The notes: generated by a model not told the origin, from the sequence alone. DNA of 32,314 nucleotides from Flexilinea sp. (GCA_026645735.1 JAPKMT010000037.1:1-32314), one strand, 5' to 3'; shown: positions 16,809-25,587, counted from the stretch's first letter. Made by a program: numbers and translations.

Positions 16809-16850
16809 AAATTACTGGAACAAGTTCGTGCTAACTTGTTCCAGTAATTT
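16809..16850 (-). terminator. Terminator or attenuator between the binding-protein and permease genes
   Basis: AAATTACTGGAACAAGTT (16,809-16,826) pairs perfectly over 18 bp with 16,833-16,850 around a 6-nt loop. On the minus strand the stem is followed by a T run. It lies 8 bp after the binding-protein stop. Partial read-through would give more binding protein than permease, a known arrangement in peptide ABC operons. The rest of 16,631-16,858 shows only a weak AGGTGATA/TATCACCT inverted repeat near 16,655-16,686. Confidence 0.85.
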
Positions 16851-16858
16851 AAATTTAA

Positions 16859-18469
16859 TTATTTTTCCGGAATGCAGATGAAACGGTAATCATGCTTTGC
16901 AGTAGGACGCCATACTGCACCGGTTATATCTTTCTTAATACCGATATTGATGTAGGATGTGCAAATCGGGACAATCGGGACAATCTCGTTCAGATAATCT
17001 TCGATGGCAAAATAAAGTTGTTCTCGTTTGGAAGTATCGATCTCAACTAAAGCTGCATCGATCATTCCATTCAACGTAGCATCCGTCAGAACACAGCGGT
17101 TGCTTCCATTTTTCACGAGCACACCATCTTTCATGGAGCTTCCATACATGTTGCGAACTGTGAAATCGGTTCCATCTGCGTCCGTCCATTGATAAATGCA
17201 GAGCTCATAATTCAATGCGGGATCATTCAGCGTACTCTTAAGAGCGGCTGTTTCCATTTCATCGATTACCAGATTGATACCAATCTCACTCAAATCAGCT
17301 TGTAAAACGAGGGCTGCATTTTTCTTGTATTCTTTATCAGTCATCACATGGAAGGTCAATTCACCTTCTTTATACCCTGACAAGGCAAATTCTTCCTTGG
17401 CTTTTTCGAGGTTGTATTCATAGACAGCAATGTCTTTTTTCAGACCGAACTGATTTACATTAATGTAATTATTATGGACAGTACCCTTGCCATCAAAGCC
17501 TACTTCGATCATTGACAATTTGTCTGTTGCATAAGCAAGTGCTTTCCGAATATGAACATTGTCCAACCCTGGTTTTGTTGTGTTGATCGCTACATATAAC
17601 ATAACGACATTCTGAGTCTGGATTAATTGTAAATTCGAATCATCTTGGATATAACCGAGATCGATTGTTGAAGGGTCAATGCAAACATCGATTTCGCCGG
17701 CCTGCAGGGCAATCAGACGTGTAGATGCTTCCTTGAACAGCTTAAACACAATATGTCTTGTTGGAGCTTTTCCACCACGATAGTTTTCATTGCGTACAAA
17801 AGAAATGAAATCTCCCGGAGCCCATTCTTCAACTGCGAACATTCCGGTACCAATTGTCGGACCGTTGGTCTCATCAGCAGTACAGAGTGCCTCAGATAAA
17901 ATGCTCATTCCTTTGTGAGCCATCAATAATAAAAATTCCTGGTTTGGTCGTGACAGTGTTATGGCAATATGAGCATCATCGATCACATTAATATCGACTA
18001 CATCACTGACTTTTGCGCTCGCAAAGGATGAATCTTTTGCCCGAGTGTATGTATATTTAACATCATTTGCTGTAAATGGAGTTACTCCATCCGTGAATAA
18101 CACACCGGAAGGCAGTGCGAATGTAAATATGAGTCCATCTTCCGATACTTCCCAGGATTCTGCCAAGCCTGGCACAATTTCACCTGTGGCGGGATCAATT
18201 TGGACCAATGTTTCATGTGTCAATTCAAATGCCATCATATTTGCATCGGTATTGGATGCTTGCGGATCCAATGTGGTCACATCATTTGCGACGCCAATTG
18301 TAATAGTATCCTGATAAACAGCATTTGGATCTGCAACCAGTTCTTGAATGATTGCACCCGTTTTTGAAGGCACAAAATCACCTTCAGCTGATACAGGACT
18401 AATAGCTATCGATAGGACAACAAAAACAATACACAAACCCAGAGACAAAATCTTGGTATGCTTCTTCAT
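16859..18469 (-). CDS. Dipeptide/oligopeptide ABC transporter substrate-binding protein
   Basis: This 536-residue extracytoplasmic binding protein is family 5. The signal peptide runs from MKKHTKILSLGLC to a likely Ala-type cleavage near VSAEG; no lipobox Cys follows. The mature part shows the family signature near GLAESWEVSEDGLIFTFAL, then DVKYTYTRA, GTGMFAVEEWAPGD, and HIRKALAYATDK. The frame opens 16 codons earlier, but ATG 18,469 has AAGGAG just upstream and begins the signal peptide. The ligand is unknown; peptides are the default for the family. It is first in the dpp-type operon and lies opposite the tetR gene. Confidence 0.92.
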   Translation of the reverse strand: MKKHTKILSLGLCIVFVVLSIAISPVSAEGDFVPSKTGAIIQELVADPNAVYQDTITIGVANDVTTLDPQASNTDANMMAFELTHETLVQIDPATGEIVPGLAESWEVSEDGLIFTFALPSGVLFTDGVTPFTANDVKYTYTRAKDSSFASAKVSDVVDINVIDDAHIAITLSRPNQEFLLLMAHKGMSILSEALCTADETNGPTIGTGMFAVEEWAPGDFISFVRNENYRGGKAPTRHIVFKLFKEASTRLIALQAGEIDVCIDPSTIDLGYIQDDSNLQLIQTQNVVMLYVAINTTKPGLDNVHIRKALAYATDKLSMIEVGFDGKGTVHNNYINVNQFGLKKDIAVYEYNLEKAKEEFALSGYKEGELTFHVMTDKEYKKNAALVLQADLSEIGINLVIDEMETAALKSTLNDPALNYELCIYQWTDADGTDFTVRNMYGSSMKDGVLVKNGSNRCVLTDATLNGMIDAALVEIDTSKREQLYFAIEDYLNEIVPIVPICTSYINIGIKKDITGAVWRPTAKHDYRFICIPEK

Positions 18470-18587
18470 AATATTCTCCTTGTTCTTATAAATGATGGGT
18501 TCTACAACTGGGATCAAAGGTGTTTTCTTTTTCCCATAAAGTATTCTAACATTAAGATTCTATTTTAGATATAAATTTTCCGGCAAA

Positions 18588-18662
18588 CAGCGATTTGAAA
18601 TATGGATTGAATGACTTGTCCCTGTGTTGTTTTTACGCCATGGATCGAACATTTGATTGCTT
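18588..18662 (+). mobile_element. Degenerate MITE-like copy (left half preserved)
   Basis: CAGCGATTTGAAATATGG at 18,588-18,605 matches the left terminus of the family at 14 of 18 positions. It is followed by ACTTGTCCCTGTGTTG then TTTTTACGCC, close to the left stem arm of copy 5. The right stem arm is missing. An ATTTGATTGCT near 18,651-18,661 may be a remnant of the right terminus. It lies in the shared upstream region of the peptide transporter and tetR. This is a decayed relic, and I am only moderately sure of it. Confidence 0.45.
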
Positions 18663-18744
18663 TCCTTAGTAATCAGAACTCTTCAAATTTGTCTCATTAA
18701 AAGACTATCCTTAATAAATGAAAAAAGATTCGTTTTTTATAGAC

Positions 18745-18769
18745 TTATACGATTAATTAATCGTATAAT
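18745..18769 (+). promoter_or_regulatory. TetR operator-like 24-bp palindrome overlapping a -10
   Basis: Positions 18,745-18,768 form a perfect palindrome; each half reads TTATACGATTAA from its outer end. TATAAT at 18,764-18,769 inside its right arm is a good -10 for tetR, whose ATG is 23 bp further on. A dimeric repressor bound here would block the tetR promoter. Control of the divergent peptide transporter starting at 18,469 is possible but unproven. Confidence 0.75.
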
Positions 18770-18791
18770 ATTTTTAATTTCGAGGAGTTTT

Positions 18792-19439
18792 ATGAACAAC
18801 AATACAAAAGATCATCCACAAAAACGAAAAAAAGGCGATGAGACGAAGAATAGGATTCTGGATATCGCAGCCGACTTATTTGCTCATAAAGGGTATGACA
18901 GTGTAACAATCCATGAAATTGCTGATGCTGTTGGAATTCGCGAAAGTTCCATCTACAACCATTTTCAGAACAAAGAAAGCATCTTAGACACCCTGTTTTT
19001 ATTATTTTCCCAGAAAGCACAGGAATCACGCCCATCAGAAGAAGAATTGGATCAAATGCTATTAATCATGCAGCCGGAAGAAATTTTCAAGAATATTCTT
19101 TTTTACTTTGGGAATCACACCAACAAAACCGTGGAGCATGCAGCAATGGTTATCAATGTCGAAAAATTCAGGAATCCGCGGGCTGCTGAGATCTATTTTC
19201 AGAATGTCGTCCACGAACCATCGGAGTATTATGAACGATTGTTACGGAAAATGATCGGGAACGGAATGATAAAACCAGTTGATGCAAAACTGTTTGCTGA
19301 ACAATACAATTATGTTTCAATTTCTCTGACAAAAGAGTACTTCATGGCAAAGAACGGATTGGCAGATTTGATGACTGTTGTGCAATATATGGTGAAAACC
19401 ATTCATTTTTTCTGCAATTTGATGAAAGAACAGACATGA
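18792..19439 (+). CDS. TetR/AcrR family transcriptional regulator
   Basis: This 215-residue protein has an N-terminal TetR helix-turn-helix: KNRILDIAADLFAHKGYDSV, then IHEIADAVGIRESSIYNHF, then NKESILDTLF. The C-terminal ligand-binding region has no recognisable specificity. The frame continues 45 codons upstream, but ATG 18,792 has CGAGGAG at the right distance and directly precedes the conserved domain. A Cys-rich protein gene follows after 9 bp. A perfect 24-bp palindrome overlaps its promoter, so autorepression is likely. Confidence 0.92.
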   Translation: MNNNTKDHPQKRKKGDETKNRILDIAADLFAHKGYDSVTIHEIADAVGIRESSIYNHFQNKESILDTLFLLFSQKAQESRPSEEELDQMLLIMQPEEIFKNILFYFGNHTNKTVEHAAMVINVEKFRNPRAAEIYFQNVVHEPSEYYERLLRKMIGNGMIKPVDAKLFAEQYNYVSISLTKEYFMAKNGLADLMTVVQYMVKTIHFFCNLMKEQT

Positions 19440-19448
19440 GATTATCCC

Positions 19449-19961
19449 ATGAAGAACCAACACAACCGGTCTCTTGCAGATTTATATCCGCCTTCAGAAT
19501 CATGTACCTGTGAAATCTGCAGATCCTATTGCATACGGCCAGGCTGGTGGACAGTAAGCGAGGCGGTGCTTGTCATCGAAACTGGATACGGGAATCGGAT
19601 GATGCTCGAAATCTCACCCGAATTAACCTTCGGTGTGTTATCTCCCGCGTTTCGGGGGTGTGAGATGAATTTTGCACTTCAAGAATACCGCTATCAAGGT
19701 TGTTCCTTTTTATTTGATGGCTTGTGCGTACTATATGGGACAGGCTTGATGCCGCTGGAATGCCGGTTCTGTCACCACACCCGACAAGGGATGGGTCAAC
19801 AATGCCATAAAGAGATTGAGAAAAACTGGAGATCATCCCAGGGACGGACATTAGTGAAAAAATGGGCAGAAGAATACCTGAAGATGGATATCCAACAAAT
19901 ATTTTCTTTTACCCCTTATGCAGCAGTAGTGTTTAAAAACTGGTCGATACGGAAAAGGTGA
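19449..19961 (+). CDS. Cys-rich protein of unknown function (possible metal cluster)
   Basis: This 170-residue soluble protein has nine Cys in clusters: C19, C21, C24 and C28 (CTCEICRSYC), then C71, C85, C93, C105 and C108 within GCSFLFDGLC and ECRFCHHTR, plus C119. The spacing and the adjoining His109/His110 suggest a zinc or iron-sulfur site. It is reminiscent of YkgJ-type Cys-cluster proteins, but I cannot assign it to that family securely. It lies 9 bp behind tetR and is probably co-transcribed and controlled by it. The function is unknown. Confidence 0.75.
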   Translation: MKNQHNRSLADLYPPSESCTCEICRSYCIRPGWWTVSEAVLVIETGYGNRMMLEISPELTFGVLSPAFRGCEMNFALQEYRYQGCSFLFDGLCVLYGTGLMPLECRFCHHTRQGMGQQCHKEIEKNWRSSQGRTLVKKWAEEYLKMDIQQIFSFTPYAAVVFKNWSIRKR

Positions 19962-19979
19962 GTCTTCAGAAGAATATTT

Positions 19980-20918
19980 CTAAAGTTTATCAACGATCAT
20001 TTCATATTCTTTTTTTCGCAAGTACTGTTTTCCTTTTTCGTTGGTGATTTTACGCCCATCCGGAATTATTGTTGAAATCAGAATTGCAGAATCCAGTTTT
20101 TCAGGAATATTCATCGCGTTCAGAATCGTATTCCCAAGCTTGCAATTCAGCAGATTTGCACCCATCAAATAGGTATCCAATAAATCTGCCTCACGTAAAT
20201 CTGACCCTTCAAGATCGGCATTTTCCAAATTTGCGTTCTGAAGATTCGCTTTTCGCAGATTCGATCCTCGTAAATTTGCATTTCGAAAAACAGAACGTCG
20301 CAAATCACATCCGCTTAAGCAACTACTCTCCAGATCAGTACCGGTCATCCGGCTTTTTCGAAAATCGGTATTTCGCAAGCTGATTCCAGGAAAATACTTA
20401 TCGGATATTTCAGTTCCAATCCAGGAAACAGCTTCTAAAGCAACCATGGAATTTTCATTGCAAATCAGTTTATGATCATAAAGAATGGATAAAACCGTCC
20501 CTTTTGATTTATCGTTGAGATCCGGAAATATCTTCTGAATTAAATCAATTATCGGATGTCTTTTTATATCGCCAGTATTTACAGCGTTTTGATCCAGCAG
20601 CGGAGCAATTTTCTCTATTTCAGTACGAAATTGATCCAGCAACAATTCCTGGTGTCGCCTTTCTGCTGCATGCAGTTCGTGCAATATTGCCCTTTTCCTG
20701 ATTTCCTTTTGTTCCATCCATCCTGAAAAAAATGCTCCTGTGAAGAAAAGCAGAAAAAAATCCAATATTTCCAACAGTAAGTTTGAATTTAATACAGAAT
20801 CGCCTGATAATGATCGAAATAAATGAAAAACAATCAGTAAGCCTGCCACAGTGAATCCTAGCATACAGGTGAATCGTAATTTTCCCCATACATTTTTTGG
20901 TTTACTAAATAGGTCCAT
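19980..20918 (-). CDS. Membrane-anchored pentapeptide-repeat protein
   Basis: This 312-residue protein has two membrane helices near residues 17-34 and 47-65, a coiled, charged linker to about 170, and then a pentapeptide-repeat region (about 181-275) of A(N/D)LXX units such as NANLRGSNLRKANLQNANLE. Such repeats fold into a right-handed square beta-helix. The last residues are charged. The repeat region probably faces the cytoplasm, because the linker is rich in Arg, Lys and Glu. No function can be assigned from the repeats alone. The gene converges on the tetR pair and has only 18 bp before it. Confidence 0.85.
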   Translation of the reverse strand: MDLFSKPKNVWGKLRFTCMLGFTVAGLLIVFHLFRSLSGDSVLNSNLLLEILDFFLLFFTGAFFSGWMEQKEIRKRAILHELHAAERRHQELLLDQFRTEIEKIAPLLDQNAVNTGDIKRHPIIDLIQKIFPDLNDKSKGTVLSILYDHKLICNENSMVALEAVSWIGTEISDKYFPGISLRNTDFRKSRMTGTDLESSCLSGCDLRRSVFRNANLRGSNLRKANLQNANLENADLEGSDLREADLLDTYLMGANLLNCKLGNTILNAMNIPEKLDSAILISTIIPDGRKITNEKGKQYLRKKEYEMIVDKL

Positions 20919-20969
20919 TCAAATTCCTCGTAACTATGGCTTGAATTTTTAAGAAAATTGATTGTTTAA

Positions 20970-21010
20970 AAATGAAGGGAAAATCTCAATTCGAGACAAT
21001 CCCTTCATTT
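20970..21010 (-). terminator. Terminator after glnA
   Basis: AAATGAAGGGA (20,970-20,980) pairs with TCCCTTCATTT (21,000-21,010), with an inner TCTC/GAGA stem. On the minus strand it is followed by TTTTTAAA. It lies about 20 bp after the glnA stop. Confidence 0.85.
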
Positions 21011-21031
21011 AGCAGAATTCCCGTTAATGGT

Positions 21032-22363
21032 TTAGATGGCGCTCAGATATCGGTCAACTTCCCAGTCGGAAACCGATGTCCGATATTCATCCCAATCACT
21101 CCACTTCCCACGGATGTAAGAATCAAACAAATCATCGCCCAGTGCTGACCGAAATAGTGAATCACTTTCGAGAGCCAGAAGTGCTTCTTTTAACGATCCG
21201 GGAAGTTCTTCAATTTTCATTTCACGTCGTTGCCTTCTCGATAATTCAAAGACATTGATATTGTTCATCGGAGCTTCCAGCGGCAAATCCCTTGAAACGC
21301 CATCCAACCCGCAAGCAAGCATCGCGGCTATTGCCAAATAAGGATTACAGGAAGGATCCGGACAACGCAGTTCAACTCGGACTCCATTAGCTTTCCGGCA
21401 TGAACTAGGAATACGAATTAAGGCAGAACGGTTCGTCTGAGCCCAACCGATATAGACAGGTGCTTCATATCCTGGAACAAGCCGTTTGTAACTATTAACG
21501 CAAGGAGCAACCAATCCAGTTAATCCCTTTGCATGTTTCAATTGTCCGGCAATAAATTTATGTGCAAAATCAGAAAGGAACATTTCATCATCAGGATCAT
21601 AAAACAAATTATCGCCGTTTTTACTGAAGATTGACTGGTGGCAATGCATACCGGAACCAGCTTCACCCATCACCGGTTTCGGCATAAATGATGCAATAAT
21701 CCCTTCCTGCGCAGCAATAGCCTTGACGGTATATTTCATCATCAGAATATTATCCGCTGTTTTTAAGGCATCCGCAAAGCGAAAATCGATCTCATGTTGT
21801 CCCAAACCACATTCATGATGTCCAACTTCGACATCCAATCCAATTTCATTTAATGCCAGAATCAGTTTTGTACGGATCCTGACCGCAGTATCATCAGCAG
21901 AAAAATCAAAATAACGGCCGGTATCAAATGGTACAGGATGCGCTTTTTCTCCATTGACTTTAAAGAGGAAAAATTCCGGTTCTGGGCCGACATTGAATAC
22001 CATCCCTTTTTTATCAAGCTCAGCGCACATACGCTTCAAGACTCCGCGAGGATCCCCTTTATATGGCTCACCATTGGGAAGCTCAACGTCACATATGATT
22101 CGTGATCGCCGCATATCCTCCGGGGACCAGGGCAAAATGGCATACGTGTCCAAATCCGGACGCAGATGCATATCACTTTCCTGGATACGGGCAAAACCCT
22201 GAACCGAAGAACCGTCAAACATAATTCCCTGATCCAAAGCCTCAGGCAGCTTCGAAACAGGCAGATCAACACTTTTTACAGTACCGAACACATCTGTAAA
22301 TTGGAGAGAAACAAATTTTACACGGTCTTCTTCGACTCGTTTGATCAGAGATTTGGCATCCAT
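21032..22363 (-). CDS. glnA: Glutamine synthetase, type I (alpha subtype)
   Basis: This 443-residue enzyme makes glutamine from glutamate, ammonia and ATP. Blocks seen are IMFDGSSVQGFARIQESDM, GPEPEFFLF, VGHHECGLGQHEIDFRFADA, GEAGSGMHCHQSIF, LVPGYEAPVYIGWAQTNRSA and RCPDPSCNPYLAIAAML. The length and the C terminus, VSDWEVDRYLSAI, match the GSI-alpha class, which is feedback-inhibited rather than adenylylated; the adenylylation Tyr segment is absent. ATG 22,363 has AAAGGAATTCT upstream. Its own terminator follows. No nitrogen-regulator gene is adjacent. Confidence 0.97.
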   Translation of the reverse strand: MDAKSLIKRVEEDRVKFVSLQFTDVFGTVKSVDLPVSKLPEALDQGIMFDGSSVQGFARIQESDMHLRPDLDTYAILPWSPEDMRRSRIICDVELPNGEPYKGDPRGVLKRMCAELDKKGMVFNVGPEPEFFLFKVNGEKAHPVPFDTGRYFDFSADDTAVRIRTKLILALNEIGLDVEVGHHECGLGQHEIDFRFADALKTADNILMMKYTVKAIAAQEGIIASFMPKPVMGEAGSGMHCHQSIFSKNGDNLFYDPDDEMFLSDFAHKFIAGQLKHAKGLTGLVAPCVNSYKRLVPGYEAPVYIGWAQTNRSALIRIPSSCRKANGVRVELRCPDPSCNPYLAIAAMLACGLDGVSRDLPLEAPMNNINVFELSRRQRREMKIEELPGSLKEALLALESDSLFRSALGDDLFDSYIRGKWSDWDEYRTSVSDWEVDRYLSAI

Positions 22364-22507
22364 AGAATTCCTTTATGATAGATTCGCTGCGGTATATTAT
22401 GCAAGATTTCCAAACAAAAAAATACTTTTCGAATTATAGAGTTTCGTTTTGATGTGTCAATAGTTTTTTGTATACGTATTACTTATCGACTAACTTTTCT
22501 GCACAGC

Positions 22508-22846
22508 TTATTTGTTTTCCTTATATTTACCTTCAACGACATTTTCTTCAGCTTTTTTGGATGCATCATCAACAGTCTTTTTTATCCTTTTTTCAACTTC
22601 TTCCCTGCACCGTTGCATCACATCCGATGGAATGCCTTTATTTAGGATAAATATCATTAAAGATAAAAGTGTCAGATCATCCAGATATCCAACAAACGGA
22701 ATATCCGGTATGGCATCCACTGGAGACAAAATATAGATTACTGTTACTACAACAGCGATCTTTATCCATAAAGGGGTCTCTTTTTTCGTTAATGCCAAAT
22801 AAAGCGCGGAAAAACTCATTTTTATTTTTTCAGAGAAATTTTTCAT
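22508..22846 (-). CDS. DUF1232 (YkvA-type) small membrane protein
   Basis: This 112-residue protein has a core hydrophobic segment around PLWIKIAVVVTVIYIL followed by SPVDAIPDIPFVGYLDDL, the signature of the DUF1232 domain. The C-terminal third is charged and coiled-coil-like (REEVEKRIKKTVDDASKKAE). The function of the family is unknown. It stands alone, between glnA and a 364-bp gap. Confidence 0.88.
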   Translation of the reverse strand: MKNFSEKIKMSFSALYLALTKKETPLWIKIAVVVTVIYILSPVDAIPDIPFVGYLDDLTLLSLMIFILNKGIPSDVMQRCREEVEKRIKKTVDDASKKAEENVVEGKYKENK

Positions 22847-23210
22847 TCTGGCTGCCTTTATTTAGATATATCTTTTCATCAAATGACGCAATCCTTTTAC
22901 CATTTTACTTAATAATTCAGAAAAAAACATAGAAACAGACGATTATTCCCAAGGACCCAGTCGTAATAATCAACCATGTTCACTATGCAGTAAAAAAATA
23001 AAAACACTGCAAAACCAATGGAACAGAGCGATCCATCACTTTTCGCCCGAAATCAAAAAAAAATTTAAAAAAGTTTTTTTGAGAAATAACAATCCCCGAT
23101 CGATTAAGTCAAAATATCCAGTAATAAGAATTGCATGCAGAGGTCTTCATCACCTTTGGCAGTAATTTGAAAATAAGACTGACATTTTTATGATGAGAGA
23201 GTTCTATAAA
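22847..23210 (-). other. Intergenic gap, no gene seen
   Basis: Between the DUF1232 gene and the end of ybbR there is AT-rich sequence with several A and T runs and stop codons in all frames. I see no convincing hairpin, RNA or MITE copy. It may hold the DUF1232 promoter. Confidence 0.6.
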
Positions 23211-24491
23211 TTACTGAACAGTCGGGGTTTGACCACTGTTATCTAAATGAGAGCCATCCTGACCATTAATCGTAACGTCAATGGTACCTGGCATGATGGA
23301 TTGAATCGTGACACCTTTCCAGGATGAAATATCTATGTTTGGTTCTAATTGATAATGTCCGAATTGATAATCTTGTAAATCCAGCACAGCGTATAAACCT
23401 TCATTCTTGACTTGATCCAGCATTGGTTGAGGCCCACTGAGATAAACGTCCACGACCTCAGGAGAAAGAATGGTATGGACCCCTTCATCCAGCCCGATCA
23501 CGTAAACCGGAATATCGCTCAAAGTCATTGCACCTTCTATCGGATCCACTTCGACATTCACCGAGACTGATTGATCCCCTACAAGTGAGACTCCCGTTGG
23601 AAGATTCAGTCCAACTTTTATTTGAGTATCTTCCGTCGTTGAACTTAAATCAACTGGTTGTGTCTCTAAATAACTCTCCAAATTTTCCAGTAACGTCCTG
23701 TCAGACGAATAGATCGTAACCACACTGGGATCAACACCAATCTTCGAAACACGATAACCGTTTGGAACAGTACCGGGAGTTACAACTTTTACTACAACGA
23801 CGCGATAACCACCGCGCAGACTGATATCCTGACTGACACTGACTCTTTCAGGTGAGTATTTCAATCCGGATGTAATCACGACGCCTTCCTGATTAACTGC
23901 TGCAATTGATAAATCTTTCTTGATAGATTCAGTTGCATTGGAATGATCTAAAACAACACGCACAGATTCGATCTGATCCAGCAGTGAAACCGAACCGCTA
24001 ACCTGAACCTTATTCACAGAGAGAGCAGGCGGGTCCACTTTAAATGCAGTCGGCACATCACCTTTCTCATTTACTGTAATATCATATGTCCGGGTTTCAT
24101 ATTTCTCTAAAATAATTTTTGCAGTTTGCGGAGAGTAAGAAGAAATCATGATTGGTTCAATACCAATCTGAATTTGAACGGGCACCTCATGTTCACCAGC
24201 TTCGAGTCCGGAAACATCAATCAGTGCTTTTCCCGAAATTCGGCCATTGATAATTTTCGTCCAGACTGAAGCAGGAGCTCTTAAATCAACCGAAATCATA
24301 TCCGGAAGTGAATTGGTCATCACCAATCCGTTGGATAAACCGACCAATTCAACACTGATTGGATTGGTAAAACGCCTTTCTTCTGTCGGATCGGTTGACG
24401 TAATCGCAACGACCCAAACTGCGAGTGCCAGGATTAATGAAACAATGAAGGTGGATATCCTTCTCATAAATGAAACAAAGTGTTTATTCAT
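23211..24491 (-). CDS. ybbR: YbbR-domain protein (CdaR-like regulator of diadenylate cyclase)
   Basis: This 426-residue protein is anchored by one N-terminal helix (IVSLILALAVWVVAI) with an extracytoplasmic chain of about four YbbR repeats. Each repeat shows a beta-rich 'v.v.l.G....l..v..v.a.vdls' pattern, for example NKVQVSGSVSLLDQIESVRV. YbbR/CdaR binds and modulates CdaA. ATG 24,491 overlaps the cdaA stop as ATGA. An upstream in-frame ATG at 24,521 would add ten residues inside cdaA. Neither has a good ribosome site, so coupling to cdaA is likely. Confidence 0.88.
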   Translation of the reverse strand: MNKHFVSFMRRISTFIVSLILALAVWVVAITSTDPTEERRFTNPISVELVGLSNGLVMTNSLPDMISVDLRAPASVWTKIINGRISGKALIDVSGLEAGEHEVPVQIQIGIEPIMISSYSPQTAKIILEKYETRTYDITVNEKGDVPTAFKVDPPALSVNKVQVSGSVSLLDQIESVRVVLDHSNATESIKKDLSIAAVNQEGVVITSGLKYSPERVSVSQDISLRGGYRVVVVKVVTPGTVPNGYRVSKIGVDPSVVTIYSSDRTLLENLESYLETQPVDLSSTTEDTQIKVGLNLPTGVSLVGDQSVSVNVEVDPIEGAMTLSDIPVYVIGLDEGVHTILSPEVVDVYLSGPQPMLDQVKNEGLYAVLDLQDYQFGHYQLEPNIDISSWKGVTIQSIMPGTIDVTINGQDGSHLDNSGQTPTVQ

Positions 24492-25375
24492 TCTTTGTTT
24501 GCTTTCATGATTTTTTTCCATACATAAACAAAAAAACCTATCAACCGTTTTTTAAATGGAATCGGTTGTGGGATTGCATACAACTCTGTTAATAACTTGT
24601 TCAAACGTTCAGGACTTAGCCCGCGCGTTATCTTCCCTTCATAGGCAACCGATATCAATCCTGACTCCTCAGAAACAACAACAGTGATGGAATCATTCGT
24701 TTCAGATGTACCTAAGGCTGCACGATGCCGCAATCCCATATGCCGATCGGGGGATTTATCCAGGACATTCCTCGATGACAGTGGCATCACACATGCGGCA
24801 GCGGTTATTCGGCCTTTGCTGATGATCACCGCACCATCGTGAAGCGGCGTATTTGGGTAGAAAATTTGCAGTAAAGTTTCAGGCGAGACGATTGCATCCA
24901 TCTCCACACCTGTCTGGATATATTTCTGCAAATCATCACTTCGTTGCATCACGATCAACGCGCCATGATTGCGCTCCGCCAGACGGGAACAGGCAACAGA
25001 CACCGCCTTGACAACTGAATTCATCTCTTCAGCATAGGGAACTGGTGCAAAAAAAAGATCATGCAGCGATTGGACACGGCCCATCCTTTCAAACGCTCTT
25101 CGAATTTCCGGAGAAAAAACAACTGGAACAACAATCAGAAGAATCGGGATCATACTGCCAATCAGCCAGGAAAAGGCAGGAAGATCTGTCAGGACAAACA
25201 ATAATCCCAAAACCACCATAATGATGATCGTTCCCCGAATTAATGTGTTTGCCTGTGTTCCTCGAACAAATCTTAAAAAGAAATAGATGATGATAGCCAC
25301 CAATAAAATATCTATGATACTTTTTCGATTAAAACGTTGTCCAAGGAACAATATTTCAGAGATTAGCTGCTGCAT
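24488..25375 (-). CDS. cdaA: Diadenylate cyclase CdaA
   Basis: This 295-residue membrane enzyme makes cyclic di-AMP from two ATP. Three N-terminal helices (about 20-36, 45-62 and 68-86) precede the DisA_N catalytic domain. The catalytic motif LHDGAVI (D180, G181, A182) and the nucleotide-binding GLRHRAALG (R216-H217-R218) are intact. It is coupled to ybbR, giving the widespread cdaA-ybbR pair; glmM, often third, is not in the window. A probable promoter lies at 25,430-25,459. Confidence 0.95.
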   Translation of the reverse strand: MQQLISEILFLGQRFNRKSIIDILLVAIIIYFFLRFVRGTQANTLIRGTIIIMVVLGLLFVLTDLPAFSWLIGSMIPILLIVVPVVFSPEIRRAFERMGRVQSLHDLFFAPVPYAEEMNSVVKAVSVACSRLAERNHGALIVMQRSDDLQKYIQTGVEMDAIVSPETLLQIFYPNTPLHDGAVIISKGRITAAACVMPLSSRNVLDKSPDRHMGLRHRAALGTSETNDSITVVVSEESGLISVAYEGKITRGLSPERLNKLLTELYAIPQPIPFKKRLIGFFVYVWKKIMKANKE

Positions 25376-25429
25376 AATTGACCTTAAGAATAAGTTATCA
25401 AAAATAATAAAATTATTGAACTATTTGAT

Positions 25430-25459
25430 ATTGTATCTAAAGATTTCATGAATCGTCAA
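25430..25459 (-). promoter_or_regulatory. Probable promoter of cdaA-ybbR
   Basis: On the minus strand, TTGACG (25,454-25,459) and TACAAT (25,430-25,435) are separated by 18 bp, leaving an untranslated leader of about 45 nt. The -35 lies 6 bp from the left end of MITE copy 4. Confidence 0.6.
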
Positions 25460-25465
25460 GATAAT

Positions 25466-25587
25466 CCGTGATTCGAAATAAGGAAAGGCTTTTCGAATTG
25501 AGAAAGGAAATTTGTAGTTGTAGTGTTTTTGCGCTTCGCGCAAAAACACTACAACTACAATTATTTTTTTTGTTTTTCGAATCGCTT
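25466..25587 (+). mobile_element. MITE-like hairpin element, copy 4
   Basis: This 122-bp copy has degenerate ends: CCGTGATTCGAAAT on the left and TTTTCGAATCGCTT on the right. The central stem is the longest, 23 bp perfect (25,512-25,534 with 25,538-25,560), loop TTC. Its arms carry the pattern TTGTAGTTGTAG on one side and the exact complement on the other. No target-site duplication is recognisable. It lies between coaE and the cdaA promoter. Confidence 0.85.
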
